A DNA stretch of 28,425 nt, taken from NCBI GenBank assembly GCA_036380355.1, contig DASVEW010000085.1, positions 1 through 28,425 on the forward strand. Reading direction: 5' to 3'. Below, one piece after another: positions 21,980 through 28,425 of the stretch (positions are counted from its first letter, which is position 1; every line of letters starts with the position of its first letter). Below the pieces are notes generated by a model. It was not told where the DNA came from and ran no database searches. It was given only the letters and a program-made list of their open reading frames with translations. The DNA is from JACDAN01 sp036380355 (GTDB taxonomy: Bacteria > Actinomycetota > Thermoleophilia > Gaiellales > Gaiellaceae). A program made the position numbers and the translations under genes.

Positions 21980-22546
21980 GTGAAGGCCTACTACGAGGCA
22001 AGAGCGCGCGAGTACGACGACTGGTGGCACTGGCACGTCGACGAGCATCCACAGGAGTACGCCGCGCTGATCGCGACGATCGAGTCGCTCGCCCCCGCGA
22101 AGACCCTCGACGTCGCGTGCGGAACAGGCTTCTTGACGCGCCACCTGCCGGGCGAGGTGACGGGCATCGACCAGAGCGCGACCGTCCTGGAGCTCGCGGC
22201 CGAGCAGGCGCCGAACGCCGAGCTCGTTCAGGCCGAGGGGATCGAGCTGCCGTTCGAGGACGACTCCTTCGAGCGCCTCTTCACGTCCCATTTCTACGGC
22301 CACCTCGAGGACCCCGACCGAGAGCTGTTCCTGGACGAGGCCCGCCGCGTTGCGGCCGAGCTCGTCGTCGTCGACTCCGCCAGGCGCCCGGATTCGGACC
22401 CGGACGGGATGCAGCCGCGCGTGCTGAAGGACGGCTCGCGGTGGAAGGTCTACAAGCGCTACTTCACCGGGCGGCAGCTCGCCGCCGAGCTGGGCGGCGG
22501 CGAGATCCTGCACGAGGGCGAGCACTTCGTCGCCGTGTGCGCTTGA
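21980..22546 (+). CDS. Class I SAM-dependent methyltransferase
   Basis: 188 residues. The glycine motif I is TLDVACGTGFLTRHL, followed by VTGIDQSATVLELA (acidic residue that binds the ribose), ELVQAEGIELPFEDDSFERLF (motif II-III) and SHFYGHLEDPDRELFLDEARRV. Related to methyltransferase domain 11/25 proteins; the substrate is unknown. GTG at 21980 is chosen because the conserved N-terminal YYEARAREYDDWW follows directly. AGGAG lies upstream but only two bases from GTG, too close for a normal Shine-Dalgarno, so a leaderless start is more likely. The stop overlaps the next gene by 4 bases (TTGA). Confidence 0.88.
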   Translation: MKAYYEARAREYDDWWHWHVDEHPQEYAALIATIESLAPAKTLDVACGTGFLTRHLPGEVTGIDQSATVLELAAEQAPNAELVQAEGIELPFEDDSFERLFTSHFYGHLEDPDRELFLDEARRVAAELVVVDSARRPDSDPDGMQPRVLKDGSRWKVYKRYFTGRQLAAELGGGEILHEGEHFVAVCA

Positions 22547-23172
22547 CCAGGCGCCGCCGGCAGTACCGGTCGATCGCCTCCCTCCAGCGCGACAACCGCG
22601 TTTGCCGCGCGTGCGCCGAGGAGGGATTCCCGCTCTACTCCTGGCCCGTCGTCCAGCCGTACACAGGACAGCGCGCGTACCTCCACGGCCAGGCGCCCGG
22701 CGCCGAGGAGGGCAGGCAACGGCTTCCCTGGCGCGGCCGCGCCGGGAAGACGCTCCGCCGCTGGCTCGAGCTGGACGAGGAGGAGTTCTACGCGACCTTC
22801 TACTGCGCCTCGGTCACGCGCTGCTACCCCGGCAAGTCGCCGGCAGGCAGCGGGGACCGGACGCCGACCCCGCGAGAGCAGGAGCTCTGTTCCTTCTGGC
22901 GCGAGTGGGAGCTGCGGCTGATCCGGCCGGAGCTGGTCCTCGCAGTCGGCGGCCTCAGCGCGAGGCGGCTGCTCGGGATCACGAACCTCGGCGAGTCGAT
23001 CGGGCGCCGCTACGAGCTGGACGGCGCGACCGCGATCCCGCTGCCCCATCCGTCGGGGACGAGCCGCTGGCTGAACGAGCCGGCGAACCGGCAGCGACTC
23101 GCCGAGGCGCTCGAAGTCGTCAAGCGGGAGCTCGAGCGCCTTCGAATTGCGCCTCCTCGGTCGAGCCCTTGA
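22543..23172 (+). CDS. Uracil-DNA glycosylase-superfamily protein with Fe-S cluster Cys
   Basis: 209 residues. Motif A is GQAPGAEE (49-56), corresponding to GEAPGxxE of family 4 enzymes, and motif B is PHPSG (168-172). Four Cys (21, 24, 94, 116) are spaced like the 4Fe-4S ligands of family 4/5 glycosylases. RGRAGKTL matches the region after motif A. It probably removes uracil or a related lesion from DNA. The exact family is uncertain because the motif B tail (GTSRWLN) is unusual. The start is placed at TTG 22543, overlapping the methyltransferase stop as TTGA, like hisS; GTG at 22537 is the alternative. Its last 53 bases overlap aceA on the other strand. Confidence 0.83.
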   Translation: MTRRRRQYRSIASLQRDNRVCRACAEEGFPLYSWPVVQPYTGQRAYLHGQAPGAEEGRQRLPWRGRAGKTLRRWLELDEEEFYATFYCASVTRCYPGKSPAGSGDRTPTPREQELCSFWREWELRLIRPELVLAVGGLSARRLLGITNLGESIGRRYELDGATAIPLPHPSGTSRWLNEPANRQRLAEALEVVKRELERLRIAPPRSSP

Positions 23173-24391
23173 GTGCGAGCGTCGACGACTCGCCGCCCGA
23201 GATCGTCTGCGCGACCGCGTCGAAGTACCCGGCGCCGACCTCCCGCTGGTGCCGCGTCGCCGTGTAACCGTCGGCCTCGAGCTCGAACTCGCGCTCCTGG
23301 AGCCGAACGTAAGCGGACATCCCCTCGTCCACGTAGCCCCGCGCCAGCTCGAACATCGACGCGTTCAGCGCGTGGAACCCCGCCAGGGTGATGAACTGGA
23401 ACTTGTAGCCGAGCTCGCCGAGGGTCGACTGGAAGCCGGCGATCTCGTCGTCGCCCAGGTGCTTTCGCCAGTTGAACGACGGCGAGCAGTTGTACGCGAG
23501 GAGCTTCCCGGGGAACTCGGCGTGGATCGCCGTCGCGAACTCGCGCGCCTCGCCCAGGTCCGGCTTCGAGGTCTCGAACCAGACGATGTCCGCGTGGGGC
23601 GCGTACGCCAGAGAGCGCTTGATCGACGGCTCGAGCCCGGCCCGCACGCGGAAGAAGCCTTCCGGGCTCCGCTCGCCGGTCAGGAACTCGTGGTCGGCCG
23701 GATCGACGTCGCTCGTGAGCAAGGTGGCGGCGTCCGCGTCGGTGCGCGAGATCAGGACGGTAGGAACGCCCATCACGTCCGCGGCGAGCCGCGCCGCCTT
23801 CAGCGTCCCGATGAACTGCGAGGTCGGAACGAGCACCTTGCCGCCGAGGTGCCCGCACTTCTTCTCCGACGCGAGCTGGTCCTCGAAGTGCACGCCGGCG
23901 GCGCCCGCCTCGATCATCCCCTTCATCAGCTCGAACGAGTTGAGGTTCCCGCCGAAGCCGGCCTCTGCGTCGGCGACGATCGGGACGAACCAGTCGCGCG
24001 AGACGCTTCCCTCGGCGCATTCGATCTGGTCGGCCCGCTGAAGCGCCCGGTTCAGGCGGCGGACGAGCGCTGGGACGCTGTTCGCCGGGTACAGCGACTG
24101 GTCGGGGTAGGTGTCGCCGGCGAGGTTCGCGTCGCCCGCGACCTGCCAGCCGGAGACGTAGATGCCCTTCGCGCCGGCCTTGACCATCTGCACGGCCTGG
24201 GAGCCGGAAAGCGCGCCGAGCGTCGGCAGGTAGGCCTCGCCGTGCAGCAGCTCCCAGAGCCGCTCCGCGCCGCGCCGGGCCAGCGTGTGCTCGATCCGGA
24301 CGGAGCCCCGCAGTCGCTCGACGTCCTCCGCCGTCCAGTCCCGCCGGATACCGTCCCAGCGCGCGTCCTTGCCGTCCCCGTTCGTGCTCAT
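23120..24391 (-). CDS. aceA: Isocitrate lyase
   Basis: Splits isocitrate into glyoxylate and succinate, the first step of the glyoxylate bypass. 423 residues: YVSGWQVAGDANL, PIVADAEAGFGG (metal-binding Asp), the catalytic-Cys signature KKCGH (177-181), LISRTDADAATLL, YNCSPSFNW and the C-terminal STLALKGSTEEAQF. ATG at 24391 has an upstream AGGGAG Shine-Dalgarno and lies 10 bases after the aceB stop. The gene ends inside the 3' end of the glycosylase gene on the opposite strand (53-base overlap), and both C-termini look genuine. Confidence 0.97.
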   Translation of the reverse strand: MSTNGDGKDARWDGIRRDWTAEDVERLRGSVRIEHTLARRGAERLWELLHGEAYLPTLGALSGSQAVQMVKAGAKGIYVSGWQVAGDANLAGDTYPDQSLYPANSVPALVRRLNRALQRADQIECAEGSVSRDWFVPIVADAEAGFGGNLNSFELMKGMIEAGAAGVHFEDQLASEKKCGHLGGKVLVPTSQFIGTLKAARLAADVMGVPTVLISRTDADAATLLTSDVDPADHEFLTGERSPEGFFRVRAGLEPSIKRSLAYAPHADIVWFETSKPDLGEAREFATAIHAEFPGKLLAYNCSPSFNWRKHLGDDEIAGFQSTLGELGYKFQFITLAGFHALNASMFELARGYVDEGMSAYVRLQEREFELEADGYTATRHQREVGAGYFDAVAQTISGGESSTLALKGSTEEAQFEGARAPA

Positions 24392-24401
24392 GTCCGCTCC
24401 C

Positions 24402-25928
24402 TCAGTCGATGTACTCGTAGGCAGGGAGCGTCAGGAACTCGACGAAGTCGTCGCTCAGCGCCACCCGCTCGAAGATTTCCCGCGCCTCGTCGAAGCGCCC
24501 GCCCTCGAAGCCCAGCTCGTCGATCACCGCGTGCACCTGCTCCGGCGTGAACTCGCCGGCGCGCACCCACTGCCAGACCTGCGACCGCGAGATCTCCGCC
24601 GTCGCGGCGTCTTCCATCAGATTGTCGATCGCTGCGGCTCCGACCCCGCGGAGCCAGGACTCGATGTACCGGATCCCGACGCTGACGTTCTGGCGGAGCC
24701 CTTCCTCCGTGACGGCGCCGCCCTCGACGTGAAGATCGAGCAGGTCGTCCGCAGTGACCGAGACGTCGTCACGCTGCCGGCCGACCTGGTTCGGCCGGCC
24801 CCCCAGCACGCCGTCGAAAACCTCGGTTGCGACCGGGACAAGATCCGGGTGCGCGACCCAGGTCCCGTCGAACCCGTCGCCGGCCTCCCGCACCTTGTCC
24901 TCCCGCACCTTGGCCAGCGCGCGCTCGTTGACCTCGCGGTCGCGCCGGCTCGGGATGAACGCCGCCATCCCGCCCATCGCGTGCGCGCCGCGGCGGTGCG
25001 TCGTCTTGACCAGCAGCTCCGCGTAGGCGCGCATGAACGGGGTCGTCATCGTCAGCTGGCCGCGGTCGGGCAGCACGACGCCGAGCGAGCGCAGCCGCTT
25101 GATCAGGCTGAAGAGGTAGTCCCAGCGGCCCGCGTTGAGCCCGACGATGCGGTCGCGGAGCTCGTAGAGGATCTCGTCCATCTCCAAGGCCGCGAGGACG
25201 TTCTCGATCAGGACGGTGGCCTTGATCGAGCCCTTCGCGAGCCCGAGCTCCTCTTCCGTGAAGTCGAAGACCTCGTTCCAGAGGCGCGCCTCCAGGTGGC
25301 TCTCGAGCTTCGGGATGTAGAACCAGGGTCGCTCCCGGTTGTGGAAGACGTAGAGCCCGAAGTCGAAGAGCGAGGCGGAGACGGGCTCGCCGTCCACGGC
25401 GAGGTGGCGCTCGAGGAGGTGCCAACCGCGGGGCCGGACCAGCAGGACCGCCGGGCGCTCGCCCAGCTCGTAGGTCTTCTCGCCGGTGACGAGCGAGATC
25501 GTGCCATCGTTCGCGTCGCGCAGGTTGACCTGGCCGTTGACGTTGTTCCGCCACGTCGGGGAGTTCGCGTCCTCGAAGTCGGCCATGAAGACACGCGCGC
25601 CGGAGTTCAGCGCGTTGATGACCATCTTCCGGTCGACCGGCCCGGTGATCTCGACGCGGCGGTCCTGGAGCTCGGGCGGCGCGGGCGCCACGCTCCACTC
25701 GCTCTCGCGGATCTCCCGGGTCTCCACGAGGAAGTCCGGGCGCTCGCCGGCGTCGAGGCGCTCCTGCCGTCCTTGCCGTGCAGCGAGCAGCAGCCGGCGG
25801 GCGGGCTCGAAGCGCCGGTGGAGCGCCGCGACGGAGGCCAGCGCCTCCGGCGTCAGGATCTCGGTCGCCCGGTCCTCGACCGGGCCGAGGACCTGCGCCG
25901 GGCTACTCGTTTCCGTGGTCGCGCTCAC
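24402..25928 (-). CDS. aceB: Malate synthase (A type)
   Basis: Condenses glyoxylate with acetyl-CoA to malate, the second enzyme of the glyoxylate bypass. 508 residues with MADFEDANSPTW (metal Asp/Glu region), RPRGWHLLERH, IENVLAALEMDEI, the signature GLNAGRWDYLFS, HAMGGMAAFIPSR and the C-terminal IRYIESWLRGVG. GTG at 25928 begins the product (SATTETSSPAQV). No Shine-Dalgarno lies in front of it; instead the start lies inside the last 26 bases of a 42-codon gene that has a perfect one, so aceB translation is probably coupled to it. Followed by aceA after 10 bases. Confidence 0.96.
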   Translation of the reverse strand: MSATTETSSPAQVLGPVEDRATEILTPEALASVAALHRRFEPARRLLLAARQGRQERLDAGERPDFLVETREIRESEWSVAPAPPELQDRRVEITGPVDRKMVINALNSGARVFMADFEDANSPTWRNNVNGQVNLRDANDGTISLVTGEKTYELGERPAVLLVRPRGWHLLERHLAVDGEPVSASLFDFGLYVFHNRERPWFYIPKLESHLEARLWNEVFDFTEEELGLAKGSIKATVLIENVLAALEMDEILYELRDRIVGLNAGRWDYLFSLIKRLRSLGVVLPDRGQLTMTTPFMRAYAELLVKTTHRRGAHAMGGMAAFIPSRRDREVNERALAKVREDKVREAGDGFDGTWVAHPDLVPVATEVFDGVLGGRPNQVGRQRDDVSVTADDLLDLHVEGGAVTEEGLRQNVSVGIRYIESWLRGVGAAAIDNLMEDAATAEISRSQVWQWVRAGEFTPEQVHAVIDELGFEGGRFDEAREIFERVALSDDFVEFLTLPAYEYID

Positions 25929-26031
25929 AGGGCTCGGGACAGGTGCACGGCGCGTGCTCGGACGTCAGGAACAACGCCTTCGGCGCCTGCTCGACCGGCT
26001 TTCGCCGCTTCAATCGCTTGAAAAGGGTCAC
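25903..26031 (-). CDS. 42-residue Cys-containing small protein, first cistron of the ace operon
   Basis: Not a known family that I recognise. GTG at 26031 is preceded, 6 bases away, by CGAAGGAGG, the strongest Shine-Dalgarno in the window, and lies about 25 bases from the predicted transcript start. The product opens with a basic stretch (FKRLKRRKPVEQAPK) and ends with a short Cys/Pro motif (APCTCPEPCERDHGNE), three Cys plus a His that could bind a metal. The last 26 bases overlap the aceB start, which lacks its own Shine-Dalgarno. It could be a small functional protein, a leader peptide controlling aceB, or both. Confidence 0.65.
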   Translation of the reverse strand: MTLFKRLKRRKPVEQAPKALFLTSEHAPCTCPEPCERDHGNE

Positions 26032-26037
26032 CGCATG

Positions 26038-26046
26038 CCTCCTTCG
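26038..26046 (-). promoter_or_regulatory. Perfect Shine-Dalgarno for the 42-codon gene
   Basis: CGAAGGAGG on the minus strand, spaced 6 bases from the GTG at 26031. It also precedes a 2-codon ATG-CGG-TGA frame, but the spacing suits the GTG. Confidence 0.75.
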
Positions 26047-26062
26047 TCCATGGAGACGTCCT

Positions 26063-26091
26063 ACCCTAGGGCACTCGCGTTATAAACTCAA
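26063..26091 (-). promoter_or_regulatory. Promoter of the leader-aceB-aceA operon
   Basis: On the minus strand a -35 TTGAGT (26086-26091) is separated by exactly 17 bases from a -10 TAGGGT (26063-26068). The predicted start is near 26056, giving a 5' leader of about 25 bases that contains the Shine-Dalgarno. It is the only promoter in the window with a good -35. Confidence 0.6.
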
Positions 26092-26095
26092 AGTG

Positions 26096-26122
26096 GTTCT
26101 TTCGATTCGAGCGATAGAGAAC
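26096..26122. promoter_or_regulatory. Candidate LysR-type operator
   Basis: Interrupted inverted repeat GTTCTTT-N13-AGAGAAC (6 of 7 pairs), spanning 27 bases just upstream of the ace operon -35 and over the lysR start region. This is the usual place for a LysR activator site that also represses its own gene. Confidence 0.4.
26115..26120 (+). promoter_or_regulatory. Possible -10 element of the lysR gene
   Basis: TAGAGA, 6 bases before the ATG at 26127. It deviates from TANNNT at the last base but has the same spacing as other leaderless starts here. It lies inside the candidate operator. Confidence 0.35.
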
Positions 26123-26126
26123 GTCT

Positions 26127-27062
26127 ATGAGACTGGAGCAGCTGCAAGCATTCGTCGAAGTCGCTCAGCGGCGGAGCGTCAGCCGGGCGGCCGAGGCGCT
26201 GTTCGTCACCCAGCCGACGCTGACCGCGCGGTTAAAGGGGCTCGAGAACGAGCTCGGATCCCGCCTGTTCATCCGCTCCGGGCGCGGGATGCGCCTCTCG
26301 GACGCCGGCCGCGCGTTCCTCCCGTACGCCGAGCGCTCGCTGGGCGCGGCAGCCGCCGGCCGCCGGCTCCTCCACGAGCTCGCGCGCGGCGAGAGCGGTC
26401 AGCTCGCGCTCGGCGCCGCGCCGGCGGTGAGCACGTACGTCCTGCCCAGGATCCTGACCCGCTTCCGGCGCACGCACCCGAAGGTGCAGCTCGCCGTGCG
26501 GACCGGCCACTCGGAGGAGATCCTCGAGCTCGTGCTCCAGGAACAGGTTCAGGTGGGGCTCGGGCGCTCGCTCCGCCATCCGCAGGTCGAGGCCACGCCT
26601 CTCTACGAGGACGAGCTCGTGCTCGTGGTCGATCCGCAGCACGCGTTCGTCGACGAGGAGACAATCGGCACCGAGCGCATCAGCGACGTCCAGCTGATCC
26701 TCTTCGATCGCACCTCGAGCTACCACCGCCTCACGAACGAGTTCTTCCGCGGCGCCGGTGCGGTTCCCCGGGGCGTGATGGAGCTCGACAACATCGACGC
26801 TGCGAAGAAGATGGTCGAGCAGGGCCTCGGCGTCGCCCTCCTCCCCCACACCGCCGTCGCCGGCGAGCTGGAGGCGGGGACGCTGAAGGCGGTCACCCTC
26901 GCGGACGCACCGCAGCTGAAGCGGGAGATCGTGATCTTCCGGCGGCGCGACGCCGACTCGGCGTCAGGCGCGCTCGACTCCTTCCTGGAGTGTCTGTCGG
27001 ACCTCCGTCCGACGCTGCAGTCGGCCGCTCAGCGCTCGACGGCGTCGCCGCAGCGGGCATAG
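26127..27062 (+). CDS. LysR-family transcriptional regulator, probably of the glyoxylate genes
   Basis: 311 residues. Residues 1-60 are the winged helix-turn-helix: LEQLQAFVEVAQRRSVSRAAEALFVTQ, PTLTARLKGLENELGSRLF and IRSGRGMRLSDAG. A linker helix and a two-lobed effector domain follow (LALGAAPAVSTYVLPRIL, VGLGRSLRHPQVEATPLYEDELVLVV, GLGVALLPHTAV). It is transcribed away from the ace operon across a 95-base gap that holds promoters in both directions and an inverted repeat. By analogy with LysR biology it should control that operon in response to a small metabolite; the ligand is unknown. ATG at 26127 begins the conserved helix-turn-helix directly. Confidence 0.92.
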   Translation: MRLEQLQAFVEVAQRRSVSRAAEALFVTQPTLTARLKGLENELGSRLFIRSGRGMRLSDAGRAFLPYAERSLGAAAAGRRLLHELARGESGQLALGAAPAVSTYVLPRILTRFRRTHPKVQLAVRTGHSEEILELVLQEQVQVGLGRSLRHPQVEATPLYEDELVLVVDPQHAFVDEETIGTERISDVQLILFDRTSSYHRLTNEFFRGAGAVPRGVMELDNIDAAKKMVEQGLGVALLPHTAVAGELEAGTLKAVTLADAPQLKREIVIFRRRDADSASGALDSFLECLSDLRPTLQSAAQRSTASPQRA

Positions 27063-27091
27063 CGCGTTTCCGGCACGGACAAGGCCGCGGC

Positions 27092-27097
27092 TAGATT
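27092..27097 (+). promoter_or_regulatory. -10 element of the ABC exporter gene, probably leaderless
   Basis: TAGATT, 6 bases before the GTG at 27104, in a 41-base gap after lysR. No Shine-Dalgarno between box and start codon. Confidence 0.55.
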
Positions 27098-27103
27098 CTG
27101 ACG

Positions 27104-28425
27104 GTGAACGACGCTCCTTCCTACCGCAGGACTTTCGCGCGACTCCTCGGCTTCCTGAAGCCGTACAAGTGGTCGCTGATCGTCTCGATCGTCCTTTCGG
27201 TCGGCTCCCAGGCCGCCGCCGTCGTGATCGCGTTCCTGACGGGCGACGGGCTCCAGCGGGCCCTGACGGATCAGAGCACGCGCGCGATCTGGTGGATCGC
27301 GGCGGCGATCGTCGCGGTCGGCCTCGTGCGTGCGCTGCTGATGGTCGGGCGGCGCCTGATCTCGGGCCGCCAGGCGCTCGGCGTCGAGTTCGACATGCGA
27401 AACGCGCTCTACGCGAAGCTCCAACGGCTCTCCTTCGGCTTCTACGACCGGCACCAGACCGGTCAGCTGATGTCGAGGGCGACCGTCGACCTCCAGGCCG
27501 TCCGCTTCTTCCTCGGCTACGGCCTCATCTTCTTCTTCCAGCACGTGACGACGATCGTGGGCGTGACGGCGGTCATGTACGTCGCGAACTGGCGCCTGGC
27601 GCTGGCGGCGACCGCTGTCACGCCGCTGATCGTCGTCGTCGCCTATCGCTACTCGACGGTCTCGCATCCGATCCTGCGCGACGTCCAGCAGAAGATGGCG
27701 GACGTCGCCACGGTGGCCGAGGAGTCGATCGTGGGCGTCCACGTCGTCAAGTCGTTCGCCCAGGAGCAGGAGGAAGGCGAGAAGTTCGCGAAGCGCTCCG
27801 AGGCCGTCTTCGACCAGAGCGTGAAGGCGAACAGGCAGCGCGCGCTCTACGTCCCGCTGCTGTCGTTTCTCCCGCTCGTCGCGCAGGCGGTGGTCCTGCT
27901 GGTCGGCGGCCGGATGGTCGTGCAGGGCGACCTGAGCCTTCGTTCCTTCATCTTCTTCAACGTCCTCGTCGTGATGCTCGTGATGCCGTTGCGGATGCTC
28001 GGCATGTGGATCGGACAGGCGCAGCGGGCGACGGCGTCGGGGGAGCGGATCTTCGAGGTGATGGACGAGCCCGAGGACGTCACAGACAAGCCGGACGCGC
28101 GGGAGCTTCCGCCGGGCGACGGACTGGTCCGCTTCGAGCGGGTCTCGTTCGGCTATGACCCGGAGCGGCCCGTCCTCCGCGAGATCGACCTCGAGCTCGA
28201 GCCGGGCCGCACGGTCGCCCTGATCGGGCACACCGGCTCGGGCAAGACGACCCTCGCCGGCCTCGTGCCTCGTTTCTACGACGTCTCCGCCGGACGGGTG
28301 ACCGTCGACGGGCTCGACGTGCGCGACGCGAAGCTCGTCTCGCTCAGGCGTTCGATCGGGATCGTCGCCCAGGACCCGTTCCTCTTCTCCGACACAGTGC
28401 GCGAGAACATCGCGTTCGGCCGGCC
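27104..28425 (+). CDS. ABC exporter (fused membrane and ATPase domains), cut by window edge
   Basis: 440 codons are visible and the frame is open at the right edge. The N-terminal membrane domain starts near residue 15 (FLKPYKWSLIVSIVLSVGSQ) and has about six transmembrane helices, with the exporter-type coupling segment FYDRHQTGQLMSRATVDL. The nucleotide-binding domain begins near 345 (VRFERVSFGYDPERPVLREI), with Walker A GHTGSGKTT (375-383) and Q-loop IVAQDPFLFSDTVRENI. The ABC signature, Walker B and H-loop lie beyond the window. This is an MsbA/LmrA-like half transporter for lipids, drugs or similar; the substrate cannot be told. Often a second half gene follows. The start GTG at 27104 is set by the -10 box and the conserved N-terminus. 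Confidence 0.93.
   Translation, partial: MNDAPSYRRTFARLLGFLKPYKWSLIVSIVLSVGSQAAAVVIAFLTGDGLQRALTDQSTRAIWWIAAAIVAVGLVRALLMVGRRLISGRQALGVEFDMRNALYAKLQRLSFGFYDRHQTGQLMSRATVDLQAVRFFLGYGLIFFFQHVTTIVGVTAVMYVANWRLALAATAVTPLIVVVAYRYSTVSHPILRDVQQKMADVATVAEESIVGVHVVKSFAQEQEEGEKFAKRSEAVFDQSVKANRQRALYVPLLSFLPLVAQAVVLLVGGRMVVQGDLSLRSFIFFNVLVVMLVMPLRMLGMWIGQAQRATASGERIFEVMDEPEDVTDKPDARELPPGDGLVRFERVSFGYDPERPVLREIDLELEPGRTVALIGHTGSGKTTLAGLVPRFYDVSAGRVTVDGLDVRDAKLVSLRRSIGIVAQDPFLFSDTVRENIAFGR

Noticed and set aside
19823..22546. A 907-codon plus-strand frame through hutH and ftcD
   Set aside because: Only the last 188 codons (from GTG 21980) form a protein, the methyltransferase; the rest is antisense shadow of hutH and ftcD.
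24285..26021. A 578-codon plus-strand frame opposite aceB
   Set aside because: It lies antisense to aceB, whose product has all malate synthase motifs. Its translation is compositionally a shadow with no recognisable domain.
27029..28231. A 400-codon minus-strand frame opposite the ABC exporter
   Set aside because: The plus strand encodes a clear ABC exporter with Walker A and Q-loop; the opposite frame is rich in Asp/Arg/His without a domain.
1..28425. Mobile elements, prophage, CRISPR or an anti-phage system
   Set aside because: I found no transposase, integrase, direct-repeat array or defence gene. Composition is even and nearly all genes are core metabolism, so no defence or mobile system is claimed.

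Overview
The window is a high-G+C (about 70% by eye), gene-dense stretch of bacterial core genome. GTG and TTG starts are common, there is a DivIVA-like protein, and neighbouring genes very often overlap by four bases. The content fits a deep-branching actinobacterium, most likely of the Thermoleophilia (Gaiellales/Solirubrobacterales) type. That placement is inferred from gene content and composition, not from a database comparison. I see no insertion sequence, prophage, CRISPR array, tRNA or rRNA, and no gene-free stretch reaches 300 bases.

Layout. 1-2706 (minus): shikimate pathway, aroE > aroC > a fused aroK-aroB that runs off the left edge. 2707-2866: a gap holding three perfect hairpins. 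2867-6671 (minus): alaS > ruvX > mltG. 6866-8004 (minus): an RsbW-like protein without its ATP-binding motifs > a SigB/F-type sigma factor. 8065-9330 (minus): mnmA with an unusual N-terminal extension. 9344-9546: a structured non-coding stretch that folds like a 6S RNA, with a -10 element before it and a GC-rich hairpin after it. 9563-11814 (minus): an envelope/division-like cluster, DivIVA-like > two related membrane proteins > RlpA-like protein. 11946-15483 (minus): metallo-beta-lactamase-fold hydrolase > hisS > aspS. 15539-15883 (plus): a cupin. 15964-21961 (minus): histidine-utilisation operon, ftcD > hutH > 81-aa membrane protein > hutU > hutI > 127-aa membrane protein. 21980-23172 (plus): methyltransferase > Fe-S uracil-DNA glycosylase-like protein. 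23120-26031 (minus): glyoxylate shunt, a 42-aa Cys-containing leader protein > aceB > aceA. 26127-27062 (plus): a divergent LysR regulator. 27104-28425 (plus): an ABC exporter cut by the right edge.

How it works together. The left part resembles the order hisS-aspS-(6S RNA)-mnmA-alaS-ruvX-mltG that I recall from Bacillus subtilis, so it looks like an old translation/tRNA-modification neighbourhood with envelope and stress genes inserted. The hut genes convert histidine through urocanate, imidazolone propionate and formiminoglutamate to glutamate, with the formimino group passed to tetrahydrofolate. aceB/aceA form the glyoxylate bypass, probably controlled by the adjacent LysR protein.

Most notable signals: (1) the probable 6S RNA at 9381-9534; (2) a repeated arrangement at transcription-unit starts, a TANNNT -10 box exactly 6-7 bases before the start codon, which implies leaderless mRNAs; (3) one 18-bp divergent gap at 21962-21979 where the two -10 boxes are the same bases read on both strands; (4) an unlisted 42-codon gene with a perfect Shine-Dalgarno as first cistron of the ace operon.
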